Shown here piece after piece: positions 50,362-58,571 of a stretch of DNA of 64,000 nt (within the stretch, counting starts at the first letter, position 1; every line of letters starts with the position of its first letter). The translations under genes were made by a program, and so were the position numbers. The stretch covers positions 186,001 to 250,000 of the forward strand of contig JAIUNI010000011.1 of the NCBI GenBank assembly GCA_020161935.1, in the 5' to 3' direction. Origin of the DNA: Chloroflexota bacterium. Lineage in GTDB: Bacteria > Chloroflexota > Anaerolineae > Aggregatilineales > Phototrophicaceae. Under the pieces are notes generated by a model. That model made no database searches, was not told the origin of the DNA, and saw nothing but the letters and a program-made list of their open reading frames with translations.

Positions 50362-51359
50362 TTGTCTTGCTGCTTGAACGCTTCTAAAATCTCGGTTTCT
50401 TTTTCCATCGAAAGCACACGCCCTTCGATGCGTTCTTTCAGGTTGTCGCTCTGGAAGCCCTCACGCCGCAGCCATTCCAGCGTCTCGCTGATACTCTGGC
50501 GCAGTGGTCGCTCGGTGTAACCCGCCGCGAACACCTTATCCACGTTCGCCCGCATGATGCCTTCAGCCTCGGCGGGAACCCAGTAGCCGACACCATCCAC
50601 CGGCGGAATATCGCGCACCTTCAGCAGTTCATCACCCACGTAGCTCACGGTTGTATTCTTACCGGTCAGGCTGACGACTGTATCGAGCAGGTCATTCATT
50701 TTCACAGGCCGTCCGGTCAGGTTGTACGCGCCAGAGAGCTTCTGATCGACCGCCTTCAGCAGCCAATCCGCCATATCCCGCGCGTGGATAACCTGCACAC
50801 CCTGTTCCGGTCGCCCTGCCACCCGTTCGCCGTCGCGGTCATAGCGCCACAGCAAACCCGGTAAGCGTGGCACAGGATCATACGGCCCGATGATGAACCC
50901 CGGTCGGGCGTTCAAAGCACGGTCGCCATAAATCTCGCTGACCACATTTTCACACGCCACTTTAAGCGCGCCGTAGTACTTGGGAATATCTTCGCTGGTC
51001 GGGTCATCGTCCATCGTGTTTAGCGGCGCGTTTTCGTCCGCCTCGTCTGAGTCCACATACACCGAGATGCTGGAAATGAACACGTAACGCCCTACCGCGT
51101 CTTTGAGGAGTTCTGCGGACTGCTGCACCACACGCGGTAAATAACCGCTGGGGTCGAACACCACGTCCCACTTGCGCCCCTTGAGCGCGTCGAGATCACC
51201 GTCGCGGTCGCCCACCAGTGTTTCCGCTTGTGGATACAAACCCGGACCAGTCTTGCCCCGGTTAAAAAGTGTAACCTTATGACCTGCTTCGAGCGCGGCC
51301 TCTGCTAAGTGTCGCCCGACGAACTGTGTGCCGCCGATGATTAAAACGTCCATTGGCAC
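50358..51359 (-). CDS. NAD-dependent epimerase/dehydratase-family protein (extended SDR)
   Basis: 333 residues from GTG 51359, directly following the stop of the upstream receiver gene (TGAGTG); ATG 51353 is an alternative. The Rossmann motif is GGTQFVGRHLAEAAL at 9-23. The catalytic Tyr-Lys appears as YYGALKVACE, and RPGFIIGPYDPVPRL is typical of sugar-nucleotide epimerases and related reductases. Substrate unknown. Coupled with the receiver; both may form one transcription unit. Confidence 0.88.
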   Translation of the reverse strand: MPMDVLIIGGTQFVGRHLAEAALEAGHKVTLFNRGKTGPGLYPQAETLVGDRDGDLDALKGRKWDVVFDPSGYLPRVVQQSAELLKDAVGRYVFISSISVYVDSDEADENAPLNTMDDDPTSEDIPKYYGALKVACENVVSEIYGDRALNARPGFIIGPYDPVPRLPGLLWRYDRDGERVAGRPEQGVQVIHARDMADWLLKAVDQKLSGAYNLTGRPVKMNDLLDTVVSLTGKNTTVSYVGDELLKVRDIPPVDGVGYWVPAEAEGIMRANVDKVFAAGYTERPLRQSISETLEWLRREGFQSDNLKERIEGRVLSMEKETEILEAFKQQDN

Positions 51360-51716
51360 TCAAACACCTAGCAGTCGGTTGAACAGCGGCGCAAGATCGC
51401 TCGGTTCGAAAGGTTTAATCATGAAGTGGTCGACACCCGCGTCTTTCGCCTCGTCCTCCACATCCAAGCCGGAGGCCATCACAATCGGCGTTTTGGCGAA
51501 GATTTCCGTTTTACGCAGTTCGCGTACCACGTCCACACCATCCATATCAGCGAGGTGGTAATCCATCAGGAAGATGTCCGGCTTCGTGTTTTCGGCTGCG
51601 GGCAGCACATCCGCCCCGCGCCCTGCGACTTCCACCACAAAACCGTCCAGTTCCAGCAGCGTTTGCAGCAGCTTCACTGTATTCCGGTCATCATCGACTA
51701 TCATTACTTTTGGCAC
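51360..51716 (-). CDS. Stand-alone response-regulator receiver domain
   Basis: 118 residues, receiver only. Acidic pocket Asp8/Asp9 (MIVDDDRNTVKLL), phospho-acceptor Asp52 (FLMDYHLADMDGVDVV), conserved Lys in FMIKPFEP. Resembles CheY/PleD-type single receivers involved in phosphorelay or chemotaxis-like control. Its stop is joined to the epimerase start. Candidate partner of the histidine kinase at 24033, though this is inference. Confidence 0.9.
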   Translation of the reverse strand: MPKVMIVDDDRNTVKLLQTLLELDGFVVEVAGRGADVLPAAENTKPDIFLMDYHLADMDGVDVVRELRKTEIFAKTPIVMASGLDVEDEAKDAGVDHFMIKPFEPSDLAPLFNRLLGV

Positions 51717-51873
51717 AGGTCATCTCCGGTCATATTAACGGCATCCAGTAGATAGCATATCATGGATCGTTCCTGCCGCCTACAACACTCGCCGGGATTG
51801 CCTTATCAAACCATCAGCATAGTGACGTAACGCAACCTAACGATCAGGATTACATCCCTACGCTGACTATACA

Positions 51874-54429
51874 CTACTTTTTGGCCTTATGCCCGTTCTT
51901 GCTGCCGGATACGGGTACGAGTGCCGCATCCAGCACGTCGTCCACATGCTCCGCCAGCACGAACTTCAACTGCTTTCGCACGTCCGCTGGCAGATCATCC
52001 AGATCATTCTGGTTCTTCTTCGGGATAATCACCGTGTCCACACCGAAACGGTGCGCCGCCAGTACCTTATCCTTGATGCCGCCGACTGGCAGCACCTGCC
52101 CGCGCAGGGTAATTTCGCCGGTCATCGCCACGTTGCTCTTGGTCGCGCGCCCCGTGATGAGCGAGGCCAGCGCGGCGGCCATCGTCACACCGGCTGACGG
52201 GCCATCTTTCGGCACCGCGCCCGCCGGAACGTGGATGTGAATATCGTTTGTGTCGAAGAACTTCTGGTCAAGCCCGAACGACTCGGCCTTCGAGCGAATG
52301 TAGCTCAACGCCGTTTTCGCGCTTTCCGCCATCACCTCGCCCAACTGACCGGTGTACTGGAAGCCCTTACCACCCGGCATCCGCGCCGCTTCGACGAACA
52401 GCACGTCGCCGCCCACCGGTGTCCACGCCAAGCCGGTCGCCACACCCGGCAAGTCGGTGCGTTCTTCGATTTCCTCACGGTAGCCGTAGCGCGGCTTACC
52501 CAGCAGTTCGCGCACCTGCTTGTCCTTGATGACGACCTTGCGTGTCTTACCTTCGGCGATGCGCGTCACGACCTTACGTGCTGCCCGCCCGATCTCGCGT
52601 TCGAGGGTACGGACACCCGCTTCCCGCGTGTAATCGCGCACAATCGTGGTCAGCGCTTCATGCGTGAACTCGATTTCCTTCGGGCGCAAGCCGTTCTCTT
52701 TGGTCTGGCGCTTCACAAGGTACTGCTCGGCAATCGCCACCTTTTCGGCTTCGGTGTACCCGCTGAGTTGGATGATCTCCATACGGTCGCGCAGCGGGCC
52801 GGGGATCGGCTCCAACTCGTTCGCCGTGGTGATGAAGAACACATCGCTCAGGTCAAACGCCACATCCATGTAATGATCGCGGAACTCGGCGTTCTGTTCA
52901 GGGTCAAGCACTTCGAGCAGTGCGCTGGCGGGGTCGCCGCGGAAGTCGCGCCCCAGCTTATCCACTTCGTCCAGCATAATCACCGGATTGCGTGACTCGG
53001 CACGGCGGATCGTCTGGATCATACGCCCCGGCATCGCGCCAATGTACGTCCGGCGGAAACCGCGAATTTCAGCCTCATCCCGCACACCACCGAGGCTCAT
53101 GCGGATGAACTTGCGCCCCATCGCCCGCGCAATCGACGCGCCGAGCGAGGTCTTGCCGACACCGGGCGGCCCGACGAAGCACAGGATCGCCCCGCGTCGT
53201 TCACGCCGGATGTTGTAGGTTTCTTCGCTCTCGCCTTCCATTTCCTCGGCACGTTCCTTACGCAGCTTCCGCACCGCCAAGTATTCGAGGATGCGCTCCT
53301 TGATGTCCTTTAAGCCGTAGTGGTCTTCATCCAGCACTTCTCGCGCGTGGCTGATGTCGAGCTTGTCTTCGGTCGTCTTTGACCACGGTAGGGTGGTCAT
53401 CCAGTCGAGATAGGTGCGAATGACCCCGTATTCCGCCGCAGCCGTCGGCAGCTTGGAAAGGCGGTCAAGTTCGCGCTCGGCTTCCTTCTGCGCTTCTTCG
53501 GGCATTCCCGCTTCGGCAATCTTTTTGCGGAAGGTCTCGACTTCCACCATCTGTTCGTCGGACTCGCCGAGTTCGCGCTGAATGGCCTTCAACTGCTCGC
53601 GCAGGTAATATTCACGCTGTACCTTCTCCATCTCGGTTTGGGCTTCGGTTTGGATCTTCCGTCCCAGTTCCAAGACTTCGAGTTCCTTATTGAGGATCGT
53701 CATCAATCGCCGCAGCTTGGCATCCGTACTTTCCAGTTCGAGGATCGCCTGTGCGTCGCCGAGGCCGATGCGAATATAGGTCGAAATCGCATACGCCAGT
53801 TGCAGCGGGTCCAGTTCTTCGACGTTGACGGCGTTGGTAATCAGTTCGCTGGGGATATTCGGCACGAGGTCAGCCAACCGCGTGAACTGGTCGGCCACGT
53901 TGCGTACCAGCGCCTCGACCTCAACCGTATCTTCCAACGTTTCGGGGATTGCCGTCACTTTCGCCCGTAGGTACGGTTCGTTTTCCACATATTCGTCAAT
54001 GTGGATACGCGCCAACCCCTGCACGAGCAGGCGGATCGTGCCGTCCGGTGCGCGGAATAAGCGGTGTATCGAAGCCAGCGTACCGATCTCGTACACATCT
54101 TCCGGCCCCGGTGTTTCCATATCCGGGTCTTTCGCCGCCACGAGTCCGATCAAGCGGTCGCCGGAAATCACGTCATCCACCAGCTTGATACTGCGCGGCT
54201 GCCCCACCGTCAGCGGAATCGCCGTTTGGGGGTAAACCACCAAGCCCCGCAGCGGCAGAATCGGAATCACCGACGGAATGTCACTCTTGTTCTGCTTCGT
54301 GGTGTCTTCCGGCTGGTTCGCGCCATCCTCAACGGTGATTTCAATCTCACTCGTCTTGGTCGTTTCGCGCTCATCCTCGTCTGCGAAGTAGCGGGCTTTG
54401 GTCAAATCTGCTGTTCGTTTGGGTGTCAT
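51874..54429 (-). CDS. lon: ATP-dependent protease Lon
   Basis: 851 residues. N-terminal LON substrate-binding domain (about 45-245: IPILPLRGLVVYPQTAIPLTV). The AAA+ module has Walker A GPPGVGKT at 420-427 and MLDEVDKLGRDFRGDPASALLEVLDPEQN. The protease domain has the Ser-Lys dyad Ser745 (PKDGPSAGVTMA) and Lys788 (GGIKDKVLAAH). Degrades damaged and regulatory proteins. It is 11 bp downstream of a small heat-shock gene and probably belongs to the same operon. Confidence 0.98.
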   Translation of the reverse strand: MTPKRTADLTKARYFADEDERETTKTSEIEITVEDGANQPEDTTKQNKSDIPSVIPILPLRGLVVYPQTAIPLTVGQPRSIKLVDDVISGDRLIGLVAAKDPDMETPGPEDVYEIGTLASIHRLFRAPDGTIRLLVQGLARIHIDEYVENEPYLRAKVTAIPETLEDTVEVEALVRNVADQFTRLADLVPNIPSELITNAVNVEELDPLQLAYAISTYIRIGLGDAQAILELESTDAKLRRLMTILNKELEVLELGRKIQTEAQTEMEKVQREYYLREQLKAIQRELGESDEQMVEVETFRKKIAEAGMPEEAQKEAERELDRLSKLPTAAAEYGVIRTYLDWMTTLPWSKTTEDKLDISHAREVLDEDHYGLKDIKERILEYLAVRKLRKERAEEMEGESEETYNIRRERRGAILCFVGPPGVGKTSLGASIARAMGRKFIRMSLGGVRDEAEIRGFRRTYIGAMPGRMIQTIRRAESRNPVIMLDEVDKLGRDFRGDPASALLEVLDPEQNAEFRDHYMDVAFDLSDVFFITTANELEPIPGPLRDRMEIIQLSGYTEAEKVAIAEQYLVKRQTKENGLRPKEIEFTHEALTTIVRDYTREAGVRTLEREIGRAARKVVTRIAEGKTRKVVIKDKQVRELLGKPRYGYREEIEERTDLPGVATGLAWTPVGGDVLFVEAARMPGGKGFQYTGQLGEVMAESAKTALSYIRSKAESFGLDQKFFDTNDIHIHVPAGAVPKDGPSAGVTMAAALASLITGRATKSNVAMTGEITLRGQVLPVGGIKDKVLAAHRFGVDTVIIPKKNQNDLDDLPADVRKQLKFVLAEHVDDVLDAALVPVSGSKNGHKAKK

Positions 54430-54440
54430 CTTTTCGCCTT

Positions 54441-54788
54441 TTATGCGTCGCCGCTTACATCCACCACCGGGATGACGCGGGAAGTCTTACGCGGTAATTC
54501 CACTGTCAATAAACCATCTTCATAAGTCGCTGTCACAGCTTCTCGTTCAATCGTCCACGGCAAGTCCAAATCGACTTTGAATTCGCCGAAACCAATTTCC
54601 AACTGGTGATACGCGGCGGGATGGTGTTCCGGTTTGCGCCTGCTGCCGCTGATCGTCAGCCGCTTGTCGTGCAAACTGATGTTCAAATCCTCAGTTCGCA
54701 TCCCCGCAATTTCGACCATCACCACAATCTTGTCCGCCAGTTCAATCACATCCGTCGGGGGACGGTGCGTACGTGTCGAACGGATCAT
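54441..54788 (-). CDS. Small heat-shock protein, Hsp20/alpha-crystallin family
   Basis: 115 residues, a compact sHsp. It has the alpha-crystallin core: DKIVVMVEIAGMRTEDLNISLHDKRLTISGSRR, EIGFGEFKVDLDLPWTIEREAVTATYEDGLLTVELPR. The C-terminal I-x-I/V motif is not obvious (VIPVVDV). ATP-independent holdase. It lies immediately upstream of lon, a sensible pairing of holding and degradation. No CIRCE element found in front. Confidence 0.93.
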   Translation of the reverse strand: MIRSTRTHRPPTDVIELADKIVVMVEIAGMRTEDLNISLHDKRLTISGSRRKPEHHPAAYHQLEIGFGEFKVDLDLPWTIEREAVTATYEDGLLTVELPRKTSRVIPVVDVSGDA

Positions 54789-55069
54789 AAGCCTTTTATC
54801 CCTTGTGTGTCCTGTTCATCATAAAACAGGCCGGGTAGCTTGCTCTTGCGAAAACCAATCGCCAACTGCCAGTAGCCTGATAAGTGTTGATTAGATGCAC
54901 TGCTGGTGACATTAGCTTACCGTCAACGTGTAAGAACCTTATTAGATTTTCTAAAGGGTCGTATTATAGCAGACGAGGGGGCGAAAAGGGCGGTGAAATC
55001 CCGTTTTCGCCTCTTGTCGCCTTCTGCGTATAATAAGGCTAAACATTTTATTGGCTTGAATAATCACTC

Positions 55070-57364
55070 ATGCATATTTTCATTAGCTATGCCAAAGTGG
55101 ATACCTATGATCTGGCAGTCCAACTGCGTGACCAACTGCGCCAGTTGGATGGTGTCACAGTCTGGATGGATGAAACCCTCGAACCCGGCGAAAGTTGGGC
55201 GCTCCAAATTCAGGAAGAAATCGACGCTGCCGATTATGTCGTCGTGCTGCTCTCGCCGGATGTTAACCGTCCCGTTCAGCCTCACCAGCGCCGCAGCTTC
55301 GTCCTCAACGAAATCGACTACGCCCAGCAGAGCAACAAAACCATCATCCCCGTGATGGCGCGGAAAACCCGCGTGCCGGTGCAAATCGCCGGTGTTCAGT
55401 TTATCGACTTCACGGGCGACCCCACCAAAGGTTACACGCGGCTGCTGCGGAAGATCGCGCCGCACATCAATCAGCCGCCTACTACTCCCATCACGCTGCC
55501 GCCTTCACCCCCTCCAGCGTCGAAACCCTTTACCGGTTTCAAAAACCCGTTCGCTGCCATCCCGCGCCGCTGGCTTGTAATCGGTTTAGTTGGCATCTTA
55601 GCGCTCGTTGTGGTTGTCTTTGTCGTCATTCCCGCACTCAATGACCGTACATCATTCGAAGATGCCCCCGATGCGCTGGCTACAATGGCAGCGCTCGCCC
55701 CGGCGAATCAAGCCTTACAAACGGCGACGAGTGTTGCCAGAACTCAAGCCGCCGATTCCCAATTAGCGGCTAACCAAACCAGCATCGCTGCGACGGGTGT
55801 CATTAAAACGCAGGAAAAACAGTTGGAACTTGCGACCACCGAAGCCAACGGTGTAGCGACTGGTGTTGTCGCCACGCAAGAAAATCAAGATCAGCTCGCT
55901 ACCAACGAGGCTTCGATTGCCGAAACTGGCGTAGTAAAGACCCAAGCCGCCGCTGGCATTCCCACGGATACCCCTGTCCCCGTTGTTCCTGTGGTCACGT
56001 CGAACGCCGATTGGGCTTCCCTTTATCAGGTGTTCGATGGGGTCGAGATGGCGCTCGTGCCGCCCGGCTGCTTTATGATGGGGCAAAATAACGATGACGT
56101 GGACTTCGGCCCTGCCCATGAACAGTGTTTTGACCAACCCTTTTGGATTGATCGCTATGAAGTTACCCGACAGCAGTTTGGCATGGCGGCAAGTCCTACG
56201 AGTAACCGCCCGTATGACGAAGTGAGCCAGTATAAGGCAATTAATTTTTGTACATCGCGGGGTGCGCGTTTGCCAACCGAACGCGAATGGGAATATGCTG
56301 CCCGTGGGCCAAGCGACTTTCTCTATCCGTGGGGCGACGACTTTGTAGCAGAGAACGTGGTTTATGTCGGCAATTCCAACGACGAATCCGCCGCAGTCGG
56401 CAGTCGCCCTGCGGGCAATTCGTGGGTCGGCGCGTCGGATATGAGTGGTAATGTATGGGAATGGGTCAGTAGTGTTCATCAACGCTATCCCTATAACTTG
56501 AGCGCGGAATCGCAGGGCGATCTTTCGGATGACAGCGTTCGGTTTGTGATGCGCGGCGGTTCATGGAACACCGATGCCGATGCGCTTCGTTCAGTCTGGC
56601 GCTATGGTTATCCGCCCTATTTCGAAATTGCGGGTATCGGCTTCCGCTGCGCCCGTGATTACACACCTGCGGATATAGCGATGCCAGCATCTCTTCGCGC
56701 CAATACCGATTGGCACGCCGTTTACCGGTTGATTGATGGGATCGAAATGGCGTACGTTCCGGCAGGCTGCTTCACGATGGGGCAGGATGGTGGTGAGGAA
56801 GACCAAGCGCCCGCCGGAGAGCAGTGTATTGACCAACCGTTTTGGATTGACCGCTACGAAGTCACGAACGCCCAGTTCGGCTCTACAGGTAACTTCACCG
56901 CTGACAACCAACCCCGTGACTCGGTAAGCTGGTTCGAAGCGCGTGACTTTTGTGAAGCGCGCGAGGGCAGCCGTTTACCCACCGAACCCGAATGGGAATA
57001 TGCCGCGCGTGGGCCAAGTAACTTCGTCTACCCGTGGGGGAATAATTTTATAGCGGACAATGTGGTATATATTGATAACGCCAACGATCAAACCGCTCCC
57101 GTAGGCAGTCGCCCTGCGGGGAATTCATGGGTCGGCGCGTCGGATATGAGCGGCAACCTGTTAGAGTGGGTACGCAGCCGCTATATGAATTACCCCTACG
57201 ATGTGAGCGATGGGCGCGAGGTCAACGGCGACGATACCGAAATGATCCGTGTCCTGCGCGGCGGCTCGTATAAAGATAACGCCAACCAGTCCGCCCTGCG
57301 CTTTGACGACTACCCCATGAACGCCTATGTCAACTTCGGCTTCCGCTGCATCCGCCTTTCTTAG
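55070..57364 (+). CDS. TIR-domain membrane protein with 22-residue repeat stalk and two SUMF1 modules
   Basis: 764 residues. TIR domain at 1-133: HIFISYAKVDTYDLAVQLRDQL, WALQIQEEIDAADYVVVLLSP and SFVLNEIDYAQQ with Glu81 at the position of the catalytic Glu in NAD-cleaving TIRs. A Pro-rich linker, then a TM helix (168-188). Residues 211-297 form four units of exactly 22 residues (core TGV[VI]xTQ). Two SUMF1/formylglycine-generating-enzyme-like domains follow (311-535, 541-764) with GCFMMGQ/GCFTMGQ, RLPTEREWEYAARGP, SGNVWEWV and GFRC. The FGE catalytic cysteine pair is absent in both. Likely topology: TIR inside, SUMF1 outside. Confidence 0.85.
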   Translation: MHIFISYAKVDTYDLAVQLRDQLRQLDGVTVWMDETLEPGESWALQIQEEIDAADYVVVLLSPDVNRPVQPHQRRSFVLNEIDYAQQSNKTIIPVMARKTRVPVQIAGVQFIDFTGDPTKGYTRLLRKIAPHINQPPTTPITLPPSPPPASKPFTGFKNPFAAIPRRWLVIGLVGILALVVVVFVVIPALNDRTSFEDAPDALATMAALAPANQALQTATSVARTQAADSQLAANQTSIAATGVIKTQEKQLELATTEANGVATGVVATQENQDQLATNEASIAETGVVKTQAAAGIPTDTPVPVVPVVTSNADWASLYQVFDGVEMALVPPGCFMMGQNNDDVDFGPAHEQCFDQPFWIDRYEVTRQQFGMAASPTSNRPYDEVSQYKAINFCTSRGARLPTEREWEYAARGPSDFLYPWGDDFVAENVVYVGNSNDESAAVGSRPAGNSWVGASDMSGNVWEWVSSVHQRYPYNLSAESQGDLSDDSVRFVMRGGSWNTDADALRSVWRYGYPPYFEIAGIGFRCARDYTPADIAMPASLRANTDWHAVYRLIDGIEMAYVPAGCFTMGQDGGEEDQAPAGEQCIDQPFWIDRYEVTNAQFGSTGNFTADNQPRDSVSWFEARDFCEAREGSRLPTEPEWEYAARGPSNFVYPWGNNFIADNVVYIDNANDQTAPVGSRPAGNSWVGASDMSGNLLEWVRSRYMNYPYDVSDGREVNGDDTEMIRVLRGGSYKDNANQSALRFDDYPMNAYVNFGFRCIRLS

Positions 57365-57368
57365 GCAC

Positions 57369-57490
57369 AAACCGTTTTCTAACCCTTCACCAACCGGCTT
57401 AACAATCTTTTTCCCTCAAAAGGGTTGGTGAACTCGCCCCGTAAAAGCGACCAAATGTTCACCCTTTCGCCCTCGAACTATGCTATCCTG
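57369..57490 (+). repeat. Dispersed repeat, copy B of the roughly 125-bp family
   Basis: Aligns with 15379-15513 in the same orientation; best conserved around gaccaaatgttc and caccctttcgccc. Confidence 0.7.
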
Positions 57491-57496
57491 TATTCA

Positions 57497-57588
57497 TCTC
57501 TGTGCCATTGTGTCTTGGAGCCTTTGTGTTAAAAACCTTTGCTTTTCCTCTGTGTTCTTTGTGCCTTTGTGGTAAAAATGATTTTGCA
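57497..57588 (+). repeat. ctttgtgcctttgtggtaaaa-family repeat
   Basis: Two joined units; the second matches 2108-2146 almost base for base. Confidence 0.75.
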
Positions 57589-57787
57589 TTTTCGGCGGCA
57601 TTCTCCCTCACATCCGCCAAGCATTGCACAGCGGCGGATACACGGGAGCGATCCGCTGCACTTGTGTCATTTCAGCGCCGCGCTCCCGTAGTTCTGCCGA
57701 CATAAAATCTCACTTCAGCGGATGCACGGAAGCTTCCCGTCAGACAATTCGGCGGATTTATATGCAAATTTCGCATAATGACAGAGC

Positions 57788-58315
57788 TTATTTCATCGTC
57801 GGCTTGGGGTCGTCCGGCGGGTCTTGTAACTGAAGCTGCCAGAAGCCGATGTCGTGCCATCGCCCGAATTTGTAACCCGCGTTGTGCGCCACGCCCATCG
57901 CCCTAAACCCGACCGCCTCATGCAGCCCTACGCTGCCCGCGTTCGGTAAGGTGATCCCCGCCACCGCCAGCACGAAGCCTTGCGCCCGCAGCGCCTCGAA
58001 CAGCGCGTTGTACAGGGTGCGCCCCACACCACCACGCCGAGCCTTCACGCTCACGTAAACGGTCGTCTCCACCGACCAATCGTAAGCCGCGCGGTCACGC
58101 CAGCGCCCCGCGTAGGCATAACCCATTAGCTCGCCGTCATTCTCCATCACCAGCCACGGATAATGTTCGAGCTTGCTCCGTATCCGCCCGCGCATCTCCG
58201 CCTCTCCCGGCACCTCATACTCAAACGAGATCGGTGTCTCGCGGACAATCGGCGCATAAATATCGAGGATCAAAGGGGCATCATCTTCCGTCGCCAGCCG
58301 GATAAAAGGGTTCAT
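57788..58315 (-). CDS. GNAT-family N-acetyltransferase (phosphinothricin-type)
   Basis: 175 residues from ATG 58315 (aaagga 9 bases upstream). IRLATEDDAPLILDIYAPIVRETPISFEY is the start of the PAT/bar-like GNAT branch. ELMGYAYAGRWRDRAAYDWSVETTVYVSVKARRGGVGRTLYNALFEAL carries the acetyl-CoA motif (Arg-x-Gly-x-Gly-type RRGGVGR). IGFWQLQLQ ends it. Related enzymes acetylate phosphinothricin, methionine sulfoximine or similar amino groups; substrate not determined. Confidence 0.92.
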   Translation of the reverse strand: MNPFIRLATEDDAPLILDIYAPIVRETPISFEYEVPGEAEMRGRIRSKLEHYPWLVMENDGELMGYAYAGRWRDRAAYDWSVETTVYVSVKARRGGVGRTLYNALFEALRAQGFVLAVAGITLPNAGSVGLHEAVGFRAMGVAHNAGYKFGRWHDIGFWQLQLQDPPDDPKPTMK

Positions 58316-58571
58316 AAAGAGTATCCTTTCCAAAAAATATCAGGCTAATCCTCGCCCAATTTTGATCCCAAAGCTAGGATATGAATACACAAAATTGGCA
58401 TATTCTTTTTGGAGATGTTGATAATCAATCGCTCGTAAATCACGCCCCCTTCTCATCTTTTCCTCACCATCCCGTAGTCCCATCGTTGGGTAATAGGTAC
58501 GGTGTCCATCTTGGACTATGCCCATCATGCGGTTACAATGGTCGGATTGCGGTCTAACACGGAGCTGCGTT

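Larger units (their letters stand above)
57365..57787. other. Repeat-containing intergenic region
   Basis: 423 bp between convergent genes. It holds copy B of the roughly 125-bp repeat (57369-57490) and an accacaaagg-type repeat (57497-57588). A GC-rich stretch at 57595-57770 has several gcggat/atccgc words that could form hairpins. No gene supported. Confidence 0.65.
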
